A stretch of 37,200 nt of DNA from a virus. Positions within the stretch are counted from its first letter, which is position 1. Every line of letters begins with the position of its first letter. The stretch is from the IMG/VR virus record IMGVR_UViG_3300042472_000431, positions 1 through 37,200 of that record; one strand, given 5' to 3'. Below the pieces are notes generated by a model. The model saw only the letters and a program-made list of their open reading frames with translations, had not been told where the DNA came from and made no database searches. A program made the translations under genes and the position numbers. Positions 14,592-20,907 of the stretch are shown piece after piece.

Positions 14592-15814
14592 TCGGCATCA
14601 CCGGATTGGTTGCCCCAAACGGCCCAGCCTTGTCGTGGTGAGCGGCAAAATAGTTCAATCTTTTGCAAGCCGGAATACGCTTCCTCAATCATTTCATAGT
14701 AAAATAAAGGCTTGGCAGAATGTGCTGTGCGCGCCTCACGGTGAACGCTTGACGGCTGCTTTCCGGCTTGTGGCGGCGGGATATTGCCTCGCTTGCAGAT
14801 CAGCAAAATTTCATGCTGATTCCTGGCGTGGTAGCCCATGCCAATCTTTTCTTTGTCCCACACAATATTGGTGCGGTATTCAAAGCCCCATGCCTTAACC
14901 ACCTCAAGGCATTCAGCCAGTTTGGGCGCTGTTGCCCACAAATAAAGCATGGCGTCATCTGCCGCCAATTCCGCTATCGGCATGGCGCAAATTTCTTCAA
15001 GCGTCATCGTAGGGTAATGATTTTCGATCGCGCGATTGCCGGCGCCCATCGGCGGATTCTCATAACGCCAGGGCGGATCGGCATAGACGACTGGGTATTT
15101 TGTGGAGGTATCCAGCGCCGTATTTCCGCGACTGATTTCATCAATTTTTTGCAGTCGTTCGCCGCGCGAGATCACAGCCTTTTCAGCGCGAATAGCCTTG
15201 GCTGCGGCTAAGATTTCCTTTTCGCCTTTAGCCACAATTTCGCGCTGTTGATCGTGCGGAACTTGCGCAATCTCAGCAGCGGCGGAAACCGAAGCCATGC
15301 CGCTATCGACAGCCGCCACCAGTTCCGGCGCACCGTGTTCTTGAACCTTGCGGGCAGTGCGAACGCTGCGCTCGGAGACGTTCAGCAAGCTGGCAGCTTC
15401 GGATTGGCTGACTGGTGGTGGCGCGACGGATTGGGAGACGTAAAGCGGCAAATTTGCCGGATTAGCTGGCTTCCCGACCCGCATATTCGCCAGCCGCGCC
15501 GCAATGCTGGCCCGCTGCGATTCAGTCAGGTGGCGGCGGTGCAAATTGGTGCTGATAACAAACGCCAGCGCGGCGGCGTCATCGCCCACAAAGTCGCGCG
15601 TTGGAACATCAATGCCGATGTCGTTGGCGGCTAAACAGCGGTTGCGCCCGTCTAGCACTTTGCCCTGGTACAACATGACCGGCTCACGGATGCCGTGTTC
15701 TGCAATGTCGGCAGAAAGCATGGCAAGCGTATCGCTAGACAGCATCGGAAACAGGTTGGCGTATTCGTGCCAGGTGTCGGGAGTGGCGCGCATGGCCAAA
15801 GCAAGGGCGCTCAT
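14588..15814 (-). CDS. ParB-like domain fused to MT-A70 adenine methyltransferase
   Basis: The 408-residue protein has a ParB/Spo0J-like N-terminus (IREPVMLYQGKVLDGRNRCLAA at about 42-63, then a helical segment with TESQRASIAARLAN and an HTH around SQSEAASLLNVSERSVRTARKV). The C-terminal MT-A70 methylase has VVYADPPWRYENPP (DPPW at 246-249), NIVWDKEKIGMGYHARNQHEILL and HSAKP (365-369). It should make N6-methyladenine in DNA. The ParB-type part may direct it to sites or clamp DNA. Such fusions are common in phages. Confidence 0.93.
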   Translation of the reverse strand: MSALALAMRATPDTWHEYANLFPMLSSDTLAMLSADIAEHGIREPVMLYQGKVLDGRNRCLAANDIGIDVPTRDFVGDDAAALAFVISTNLHRRHLTESQRASIAARLANMRVGKPANPANLPLYVSQSVAPPPVSQSEAASLLNVSERSVRTARKVQEHGAPELVAAVDSGMASVSAAAEIAQVPHDQQREIVAKGEKEILAAAKAIRAEKAVISRGERLQKIDEISRGNTALDTSTKYPVVYADPPWRYENPPMGAGNRAIENHYPTMTLEEICAMPIAELAADDAMLYLWATAPKLAECLEVVKAWGFEYRTNIVWDKEKIGMGYHARNQHEILLICKRGNIPPPQAGKQPSSVHREARTAHSAKPLFYYEMIEEAYSGLQKIELFCRSPRQGWAVWGNQSGDAE

Positions 15815-15984
15815 GCGGCGGCACTCTCAACGGCGCGGCGCAATTCGCCAACCTTATCAGCCCGCCAAGTCGGCGCGCTGCCCTTTTTGACCCATGCGTG
15901 TATCGTAGTCACGGGGACGCCGATTAGGCGGGAGGCTTTATGCTGACCGCCAGCGGCAGCAACGAGGGTTCTAATATCATCCAT
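15811..15984 (-). CDS. YdaS/Cro-like HTH regulator
   Basis: A 57-residue protein, MDDIRTLVAAAGGQHKASRLIGV, with PVTTIHAWVKKGSAPTWRADKVGELRRAV. This is the single-HTH plan of YdaS/Cro antirepressors. It is divergent from the repressor and first in the leftward chain, the classic Cro position. A second ATG at 15990, two codons earlier, is possible. Neither start has a strong ribosome binding site. It likely binds the TGTGC-N7-GCACA operators and promotes lytic growth. Confidence 0.85.
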   Translation of the reverse strand: MDDIRTLVAAAGGQHKASRLIGVPVTTIHAWVKKGSAPTWRADKVGELRRAVESAAA

Positions 15985-15991
15985 GCCCATC

Positions 15992-16020
15992 AATGTGCGA
16001 TATAAGCACAAGACTTGCAA
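15992..16020 (-). promoter_or_regulatory. Possible leftward lytic promoter overlapping operator
   Basis: The minus strand has TTGCAA at 16020-16015, and 17 bases later CACATT, a weak -10. The 17-bp operator lies between and over the -10. If correct, transcription starts about at the Cro-like gene ATG, so the message would be nearly leaderless. The -10 is poor and the call depends mainly on the operator and gene layout. Confidence 0.35.
15994..16010. promoter_or_regulatory. Operator, 17 bp: TGTGCGATATAAGCACA
   Basis: This is a perfect 5-bp inverted repeat TGTGC / GCACA with a 7-base spacer. It lies between the Cro-like and repressor genes. A second site of the same design occurs on the far side of the repressor gene. 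The length and symmetry suit a dimeric HTH repressor. Confidence 0.75.
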
Positions 16021-16027
16021 GCGTTGA

Positions 16028-16044
16028 TGTGCGATATGGGAAAC
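16028..16044. promoter_or_regulatory. Half-operator TGTGCGATATGG
   Basis: The left half-site and spacer of the operator recur here (TGTGCGATAT shared exactly), 34 bp from the first, but the right half is degenerate (GAAAC). It may be a weaker, cooperative site in front of the repressor gene. Confidence 0.5.
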
Positions 16045-16119
16045 TACGGATTTCGGAGGCGTAATTTTGAGTGCGCTATTGGTGCTAGAACCCGCAGGGG
16101 GGGTATGTAAATTGGGCGT

Positions 16120-16686
16120 ATGGATATGCTTGTTGTCAAAAATCGTATGCTTGAACTGGGTTTTACCCAGGGGGACGTTGCGGAGCATCTTCGCATTGAG
16201 CGATCAGCTATCTCGAAGCTACTTAATGGGAAACGACAGCTTAAAGCTCGCGAGGCGCAATTATTGGCGCAGATGCTGCGCCTTGATGGCATCGGCTACC
16301 CCTCAGTCATGCAAATCCCTGTGATAGGCATGGTATCAGCGGGTAGCTGGGAATTGGCGGTAGAAGAACCTCAGTATCTAATGCCAGCCCCCGCGACAGA
16401 CTTGCCACCATCAGCGTTTGGCGTCGTCATAACCGGCGACAGCATGGATAAGATCATGCCACCCGGTTCCATAGCTATTGTGGACCCCGACGACAAAGAC
16501 TTAGTGGCGCGCGGCGTCTATGTCGTCATGAACGGTGATGACGAATCGACCGTTAAGCGCTTTATGACCGATCCCGCACGGCTTGAACCCGATAGTTTTA
16601 ACGATGCCCACAAAGCCATCTATCCCGGTCGTGACGCCTTCTTTGTCATCGGGCGCGTGATTTGGCGCGCGGAAAAAATGCGATAG
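16120..16686 (+). CDS. LexA/CI-like repressor with S24 autoprotease
   Basis: The 188-residue protein has an N-terminal HTH (LGFTQGDVAEHLRIERSAISKLLNGKRQL, about residues 13-41). The C-terminal S24 domain has a cleavable Ala74-Gly75 in VSAGSW, the catalytic Ser108 in TGDSMD and the catalytic Lys146 in STVKRF. It should hold the prophage silent by binding the flanking operators and self-cleave when RecA is activated by DNA damage. The ribosome binding site is weak, with the G-rich stretch 16096-16102 upstream. The gene is alone on its strand, facing the Cro-like gene. Confidence 0.95.
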   Translation: MDMLVVKNRMLELGFTQGDVAEHLRIERSAISKLLNGKRQLKAREAQLLAQMLRLDGIGYPSVMQIPVIGMVSAGSWELAVEEPQYLMPAPATDLPPSAFGVVITGDSMDKIMPPGSIAIVDPDDKDLVARGVYVVMNGDDESTVKRFMTDPARLEPDSFNDAHKAIYPGRDAFFVIGRVIWRAEKMR

Positions 16687-16722
16687 CTGCATAATATAAT
16701 ATTCTAAACTAGCACAAACCAC

Positions 16723-16751
16723 TTGCGCTATGTGCGAATCTAGCACAATAT
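16723..16751 (+). promoter_or_regulatory. Possible rightward early promoter overlapping operator
   Basis: TTGCGC at 16723-16728 is followed, after 17 bases, by CAATAT. The 17-bp operator at 16731-16747 covers the spacer. The arrangement mirrors that on the other side of the repressor gene. It would drive the operon starting at 16816. The -10 match is weak. Confidence 0.4.
16731..16747. promoter_or_regulatory. Operator, 17 bp: TGTGCGAATCTAGCACA
   Basis: The same TGTGC / GCACA inverted repeat with a 7-base spacer as at 15994. It lies after the repressor gene and before the rightward operon. The 129-base gap holding it has no gene; it also contains an A/T-rich run (ATAATATAATATTC). Confidence 0.75.
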
Positions 16752-16815
16752 CCCCTCAAGTCACCCCGACGACGCCTGAATAGACAGGCCGTTGCGGGTG
16801 ACGGGGACGCCTCCG

Positions 16816-17163
16816 ATGGCCACCGCTTACCGCGACGTAGATTGCCGCGACCTCTCAGAAGCCGCCATACCCTATTGCCTTGCCAAGCTGGCCTATGCCG
16901 CTGGCGAGGACGAAGCAGGTGACGCGGCGTGGCAGCGCTTTGTTGACGTAACCGACAGCGACGATCGCGAGCAGATCGAAGCCGAACTTGACTGCGAGTA
17001 TAGCAACATCGCGGCTTGGGCATCGTGCCTTGAGTACGAAGCCAATCGCATCAAGCGCGACATGGTTAAGCTGGCGGTTCTCAAGGCCATCGCAGCGTTT
17101 GGTGTGCGGTCGGCATGGGTTCCGGTTGTTGCCAATGAAGCGGCGCGGCAGGTGCTGGCATGA
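16816..17163 (+). CDS. Hypothetical early protein
   Basis: The 115-residue protein starts MATAYRDVDCRDLSEAAIPYCLAKLAYAAGEDEAGDAAWQ (seen in two parts) and is acidic in the middle (DSDDREQIEAELDCEYSNIAAWASC). No family is recognised. It is the first gene after the operator, so it is expressed when repression fails. A TTG start 24 bases upstream is possible. The stop overlaps the next gene by four bases. Confidence 0.7.
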   Translation: MATAYRDVDCRDLSEAAIPYCLAKLAYAAGEDEAGDAAWQRFVDVTDSDDREQIEAELDCEYSNIAAWASCLEYEANRIKRDMVKLAVLKAIAAFGVRSAWVPVVANEAARQVLA

Positions 17164-17390
17164 CCGCCGTCTACATTTGCTGGTCGGAAACCCTATTCGA
17201 TGGTGGAGCCAGGTACGTGCTGGCGACGCCCGCGACGGATGCGGCCGAGGATTTGCTGACCGCCCTTAATGGCGTCATGAGCCTACTCGATAGCGCCGAA
17301 AGCAACGCCAGCGGGTCGCCTGACTGGCCCCATGTCGGGCCTCGCGTTGCGGCCTGCCGCGCTGCCGTTGCCAAGGCGACTGAAGCATGA
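17160..17390 (+). CDS. Hypothetical early protein
   Basis: A 76-residue protein (MTAVYICWSETLFDGGARYVLA...) with a helical second half, LTALNGVMSLLDSAE and RVAACRAAVAKATEA. It has no recognised domain. ATGA overlaps tie it to both neighbours in the rightward operon. Confidence 0.7.
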   Translation: MTAVYICWSETLFDGGARYVLATPATDAAEDLLTALNGVMSLLDSAESNASGSPDWPHVGPRVAACRAAVAKATEA

Positions 17391-17479
17391 GCGCCATCGC
17401 CATCGCCGCGCGCTTCGGCGTGACCGCGCTTACCATCGCCCTGCTCTTTGTGGCTCTGCCGCTTTTGGGACCAGCATGA
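17387..17479 (+). CDS. 30-residue single-pass membrane protein
   Basis: A very short gene whose ATG overlaps the preceding stop (ATGA) and whose TGA overlaps the next ATG. The product starts MSAIAIAARFGVTALTIALL and ends FVALPLLGPA, so nearly the whole protein is one hydrophobic helix. It could be an inner-membrane peptide. Coupling on both sides is the main support. The function is unknown. Confidence 0.6.
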   Translation: MSAIAIAARFGVTALTIALLFVALPLLGPA

Positions 17480-17691
17480 TGCACTTACCCGTTTATAACG
17501 ACGCCCTGGCGCTCGCTGCGTTTCACGAACACGTTGCGCCACTGCTGCCGCCTTTCGTTGTTGTGGCTGTCAGCGAGTTGATGACCCGCATGGAGATCGA
17601 CCGTATCAAGGCGCATAACGCGCGGTCGGCGATACAGCCGGGCTGGCCGATTCAGCGCGTGGCCGAGCATCGCGTTGAGGTGTCGGCATGA
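17476..17691 (+). CDS. Hypothetical early protein
   Basis: A 71-residue protein starting MMHLPVYNDALALAAFHEH, with a hydrophobic stretch (VAPLLPPFVVVAVSELM) and a basic tail. The start overlaps the membrane peptide gene and the end overlaps the next gene by four bases. No family is recognised. Confidence 0.65.
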   Translation: MMHLPVYNDALALAAFHEHVAPLLPPFVVVAVSELMTRMEIDRIKAHNARSAIQPGWPIQRVAEHRVEVSA

Positions 17692-18026
17692 GCGCCAGTC
17701 ACACAATGGGGCCATGGGGCCGCGGAATTTGCAGCGTTAGCAAGACGGGGGATGGGTTTGCGTCACTGACTGTTGTCGATGACAGCAAAGCCTTTGGATG
17801 GAGCAATGTGGCGTCTGTTCATTTTTCCAAAATGAACCTTGCTGGCAGGAGGCCATGGGAAATGCCTGATTATTTGCTGATCAAGGCCGCGCCTGATTTG
17901 CTGGCCGCGCTGGAAATGATCCGCGACGCTGACGACGATTGCAAAGCTGACGGCCTTTTCACCATCCCCGCCCCGACCCGTGCGGCTATCGACGCAGCCA
18001 TTGCCAACGCCACAGGTGTAGCATGA
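17688..18026 (+). CDS. Hypothetical early phage protein
   Basis: A 112-residue protein: MSASHTMGPWGRGICSVSK, a middle with DYLLIKAAPDLLAALEMIRD, and an Ala-rich end. The AAPDLLAALE motif is frequent in small phage proteins of early and replication regions whose role is unknown. Coupled to the transglycosylase-like gene by ATGA. Confidence 0.7.
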   Translation: MSASHTMGPWGRGICSVSKTGDGFASLTVVDDSKAFGWSNVASVHFSKMNLAGRRPWEMPDYLLIKAAPDLLAALEMIRDADDDCKADGLFTIPAPTRAAIDAAIANATGVA

Positions 18027-18721
18027 CCCGCCGCACTCGCTACCATGGCACCCCAATGACCCCGCGCGCCGCGTTGCGAGCAATGGCGGGCCGGTCATTT
18101 TGCGTCAGTTTTGCCCGTCCAGACGATATTGCCACAGTCGACGAGATTGCTGACAGCATCATGCTCGACAACGGCGCGTTTTCGTTTTGGATGAAGGCGC
18201 GCAAGGCTGGCAACGAGGCTTGCGAGGCCGAGCGCGATTGGGCGCCTTACTATGCTTGGGCGGATCGTTGGCTTTCCGGTGCAAACCGCTGGGCTGTCAT
18301 CCCCGACGCCATTGCCACGCCATCACAGATCAATGACGCGCTCTTAAACCGGTGGCCACTCGGCAAGGCGCAGGCCGCGCCGGTCTATCATATGGACGAG
18401 CCAATCAGCCGTCTTGCCCGCCTGCTTGAGCAGGGGTGGAACCGCGTAGCGCTTGGCTGGGTGGCGCAAAGCCAAACCGACAACAAGGTTGGCAGCAACG
18501 CCTATATGCGCCGCATTGACCAGATCGACCGCGAAATACCGGCAATGCCATGGGAAGAAACGCACATGCTGCGGGGTCTTGCCGTGATGGGCGTCCGTCC
18601 CTTTCAAAAGCGGCGACAGCACCAGCTTGGCGCAAAATGGGTGGAAATACGACAGCCCGCTACTCAGCGACCAGTGGCGCGGGCGCAAAGCCTAAGCCGA
18701 CAAACTGGAGGGCAAGCATGA
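18023..18721 (+). CDS. Queuine transglycosylase-like (DpdA-like) protein, frame broken near the C-terminus
   Basis: The first ~190 residues follow phage TGT/DpdA-like proteins: MLDNGAFSFW, then WADRWL, WAVIPDAIATPSQIND, PVYHMDEPISRL, NRVALGWVAQS and HMLRGLAVMG. After codon 18587-18589 the frame becomes Arg/Gln-rich, while the +1 frame (from 18591) reads ASVPFKSGDSTSLAQNG, then WKYDSPLLSDQWRGRKA and TAA at 18695. That is the expected end. Removing one G from GGG (18589-18591) gives a 223-residue protein. Related enzymes exchange guanine for 7-deazaguanine in DNA or RNA; no deazaguanine synthesis genes are present. Confidence 0.7.
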   Translation: MTRRTRYHGTPMTPRAALRAMAGRSFCVSFARPDDIATVDEIADSIMLDNGAFSFWMKARKAGNEACEAERDWAPYYAWADRWLSGANRWAVIPDAIATPSQINDALLNRWPLGKAQAAPVYHMDEPISRLARLLEQGWNRVALGWVAQSQTDNKVGSNAYMRRIDQIDREIPAMPWEETHMLRGLAVMGVRPFQKRRQHQLGAKWVEIRQPATQRPVARAQSLSRQTGGQA

Positions 18722-18972
18722 CGCCCGAGCAATCTGCCGAGCGCGCCCAACAGATCGCGAAGATGCCGCCCGGCAACTTCAGGCATCGCTGTTTTGACGA
18801 CCTCATCAACAGCATCGCTAGCGAGCATGGCCATGGCGAGGCTGTTGCAATCTTTGATGCCGTCGCCGCGCCCGACCATTACGATATTGAACAAGCCCCA
18901 TTCTCCGCACTCCAATTATTAACCGGCAAAACGTCCGATGAATGGCGTGAAATTAAGGAGCTTAAAGCATGA
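18718..18972 (+). CDS. Hypothetical early protein
   Basis: The 84-residue acidic protein starts MTPEQSAERAQQIAKMPPG, with a helical FDDLINSIASEHGHGEAVAIFDAV. GGAGGG lies nine bases before the ATG, so it does not depend on the frame of the gene before it. No family is recognised. It overlaps the next small membrane protein gene by four bases. Confidence 0.75.
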   Translation: MTPEQSAERAQQIAKMPPGNFRHRCFDDLINSIASEHGHGEAVAIFDAVAAPDHYDIEQAPFSALQLLTGKTSDEWREIKELKA

Positions 18973-19073
18973 CCCGCCGCACTTTCCCCCAGGCGCTTTG
19001 TCTTGGCTTTGTGATGGCCGGCATTGTCGCGGCAATCGTGACCGGGTTCAAGGGGTTGCTGTCATGGTATTGA
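18969..19073 (+). CDS. 34-residue single-pass membrane protein
   Basis: The ATG overlaps the preceding stop (ATGA). The peptide starts MTRRTFPQALC and has one hydrophobic helix (LGFVMAGIVAAIVTGF) before KGLLSWY. The basic N-terminus suggests it stays in the cytoplasm. The exonuclease gene starts inside its end (10-bp overlap). It is the second mini membrane protein of this operon. The function is unknown. Confidence 0.55.
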   Translation: MTRRTFPQALCLGFVMAGIVAAIVTGFKGLLSWY

Positions 19074-19762
19074 TAGCCGGCCCCGTATTCCACGAAGCTT
19101 TCGATCAAGGTTCGGAGGCTTGGCTACAGGCCAGGTGCGGCCTGCTCACGGCAAGCGGGATGAAGCTGATCGTCACGCCGACGTTAAAGCCCGCCAGCAA
19201 TGACAAAGAACGCTCCCACCTTTACGAACTCCTGGCGCAACGCATCACCGGCCATGTCGAACCGCAGTTTATTACGGACTCAATGCTGCGCGGCCATGAA
19301 GACGAGATAACCGCCCGCGCGCTCTATGCCAAGCATCATGCGCCAGTGCATGAAATCGGCTTTATTACCAATGACCGCTGGGGCTTCCCGATCGGCTATT
19401 CACCCGATGGCCTGGTCGGCGAGCATGGCCTAATCGAATGCAAGTCTCGCGCACAAAAGTATCAGGTGCAGACCGTCATCGAAAACGCCGCAACCGGCAC
19501 GATCCCGGCTGATTACCTCATTCAATGCCAGACCGGGATGCTCGTTGCCGATCGTCACTGGTGCGATTTCATCAGCTTTAGCGCCGGCCTGCCGATGATC
19601 GTTGTCCGCGTCCACGCTGACCCCGTTTTGCAGGATGCCATCATTGCAGCCGCATCAGCCTTTGAGGCGCGGCTTACCGACAAGCTGGCGACGTTTAGCG
19701 AAACCGTGACCGCGCTGGGAATGATCCCGACAAAGCGCACCGTTGAAATGGGAATTTTCTAA
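19064..19762 (+). CDS. YqaJ-like phage exonuclease (lambda Exo-like)
   Basis: The 232-residue protein opens with EAFDQGSEAWLQARCGLLTAS, the usual N-terminus of YqaJ-family exonucleases. Active-site residues are Asp115 in GYSPDGLVG and Glu125-x-Lys127 in LIECKS, with later DYLIQCQTGMLVADRHWCDF. It should degrade one strand from double-stranded ends to expose DNA for annealing. The ATG follows AAGGGG at good distance. The next gene starts at its stop (TAATG) and is the likely partner. Confidence 0.95.
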   Translation: MVLIAGPVFHEAFDQGSEAWLQARCGLLTASGMKLIVTPTLKPASNDKERSHLYELLAQRITGHVEPQFITDSMLRGHEDEITARALYAKHHAPVHEIGFITNDRWGFPIGYSPDGLVGEHGLIECKSRAQKYQVQTVIENAATGTIPADYLIQCQTGMLVADRHWCDFISFSAGLPMIVVRVHADPVLQDAIIAAASAFEARLTDKLATFSETVTALGMIPTKRTVEMGIF

Positions 19763-20469
19763 TGTCCGATATGTCGCAAGTCATCGAAGCCAAGAGCGAC
19801 CAGATCAACGCTGGCGATCTGGTTGGCATCAGCCGCACAATCCGCGTTGCTTCCGTCAATGTGATCCCAGGCGAAGATCAACCGGTTTTGATAAAGGTCG
19901 ATGGCGACAAGAAGGCATACAAGCCTTGCAAGTCTATGTGCCGCGTTCTGGTTGCCGCATGGGGTGCAGAAAGCGCCAAATATGCCGGGCGTTCGATGAC
20001 CCTCTACAATGACCCGGACGTTCTGTGGGCAGGCATGAAAGTCGGCGGCATTCGCATCAGCCACATGTCGCATATCGACAGCCCGATCACCCTGGCGCTG
20101 GCCGAAAACAAAAAGAACCGAAAACTATTTACCGTCAAGCCGCTGCAAACCCAGCGCGCCGATACCCCCGCCGTCGCTTCTCCCCCAGCGACCGCTGCCG
20201 AAACCCCATTAATCGACGCCGGGCAGTCAGCCGGGGCGGCGTCAACCGACCGCATAACCGCCTATTGCGAGACCGTCATGGACGCCATCAACGCCGCCGA
20301 AACCGTCGCCGATCTGGACGCTATCGAAGGCAAAGCGGCTACCAAGCTGGCGAACCATGCCAACCAGTTGGCGTACATCCGAGCGGCTGTTGAGTTTAAG
20401 CTGCCGTTCCTGGCGGCGCAGGGTGACGATGGCTTTGGGACTGACGCTGGCGCTCGGGTGACGGCATGA
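19762..20469 (+). CDS. Hypothetical recombination-associated protein
   Basis: The 235-residue protein has an N-terminal beta-rich domain (NAGDLVGISRTIRVASVNVIPGEDQPVLIKVDG, CRVLVAAWG, AGRSMTLYNDPDVLWAGMKVGGIRISHMSHID; seen in short parts). A Pro/Ala-rich linker and a helical tail follow (YCETVMDAINAAETVADLDAIEG). Its start touches the exonuclease stop, as annealing proteins or SSBs do in Exo-Bet-type operons. The sequence is not clearly RecT, Erf or SSB, so it is a candidate partner only. Confidence 0.75.
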   Translation: MSDMSQVIEAKSDQINAGDLVGISRTIRVASVNVIPGEDQPVLIKVDGDKKAYKPCKSMCRVLVAAWGAESAKYAGRSMTLYNDPDVLWAGMKVGGIRISHMSHIDSPITLALAENKKNRKLFTVKPLQTQRADTPAVASPPATAAETPLIDAGQSAGAASTDRITAYCETVMDAINAAETVADLDAIEGKAATKLANHANQLAYIRAAVEFKLPFLAAQGDDGFGTDAGARVTA

Positions 20470-20669
20470 CGACCGTGCGCCTGCTGCGTCAGCCTGAAGT
20501 GCTGGCGCGCGTCAGCCTGTCCCGCATGACTATTGAACGCGAAATTGCCGCTGGTCGTTTTCCGCGCCCGATCTATCCGACGCTTGCGACAAAAGCATGG
20601 CGCTCTGACGAAATCGATGCATGGATTGCAACCCGCACCCAGGCACGCGACGAAAGCCAAGCGGCCTGA
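20466..20669 (+). CDS. AlpA-like excisionase/regulator
   Basis: The 67-residue protein contains LLRQPEVLARVSLSRMTIEREIAAGRFPRPIY and WRSDEIDAWIATR (MerR-type winged HTH), the signature of AlpA-family proteins. Next to an integrase such proteins usually act as excisionase (Xis) or switch on the integrase. ATGA overlap with the gene before. The gap to the integrase holds the presumed attachment region. Confidence 0.9.
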   Translation: MTTVRLLRQPEVLARVSLSRMTIEREIAAGRFPRPIYPTLATKAWRSDEIDAWIATRTQARDESQAA

Positions 20670-20907
20670 CATGGGGGTATCTTTGGGGGCATTGGGCGAA
20701 TTTACTGCCCCTTTAACCATGGTAACTATGGATTCCGGTCGGGCCTCCAAAACAGCAGCACATACCCTCACAAGCGCTCCCACAACCCCTTGCATTACCA
20801 TGGTAAACCAAGGCATAAATGCTCAAGAGCGCCCTGACCGGCCCTTGCAAGCGCAGCCGTTTGGGGTTTCCGCTGGGGGTATCGGACAAAAGCGTGGGGG
20901 TATTGCC
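20670..20907. other. Presumed attP/arm-site region before the integrase
   Basis: This 238-base gap has a direct repeat, GGGGGTATC / GGGGGCAT, at 20673 and 20684, and again GGGGGTAT at 20876 and 20896. Such G5 motifs precede many DUF4102-type integrase genes and may be arm sites. ACCATGGTAA occurs twice (about 20716 and 20797); the second is within the 12-bp palindrome TTACCATGGTAA. No core identical to a tRNA end could be fixed. The integrase frame is open here, but family starts lie at 20908. Confidence 0.5.

Noticed and set aside
20731-20749. tRNA 3'-end-like sequence (GATTCCGGTCGGGCCTCCA) as attP core
   Set aside because: It resembles a T-arm plus acceptor and CCA, but the spacing from the T-loop to CCA is off by one and no pairing partner is available. 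Not enough to call a core.
20671-20907. 79-residue N-terminal extension of the integrase from ATG 20671
   Set aside because: The frame is open, but integrases of this family start at the MLSDLQIKKA-like position, and the extension would be coded by presumed att repeats.
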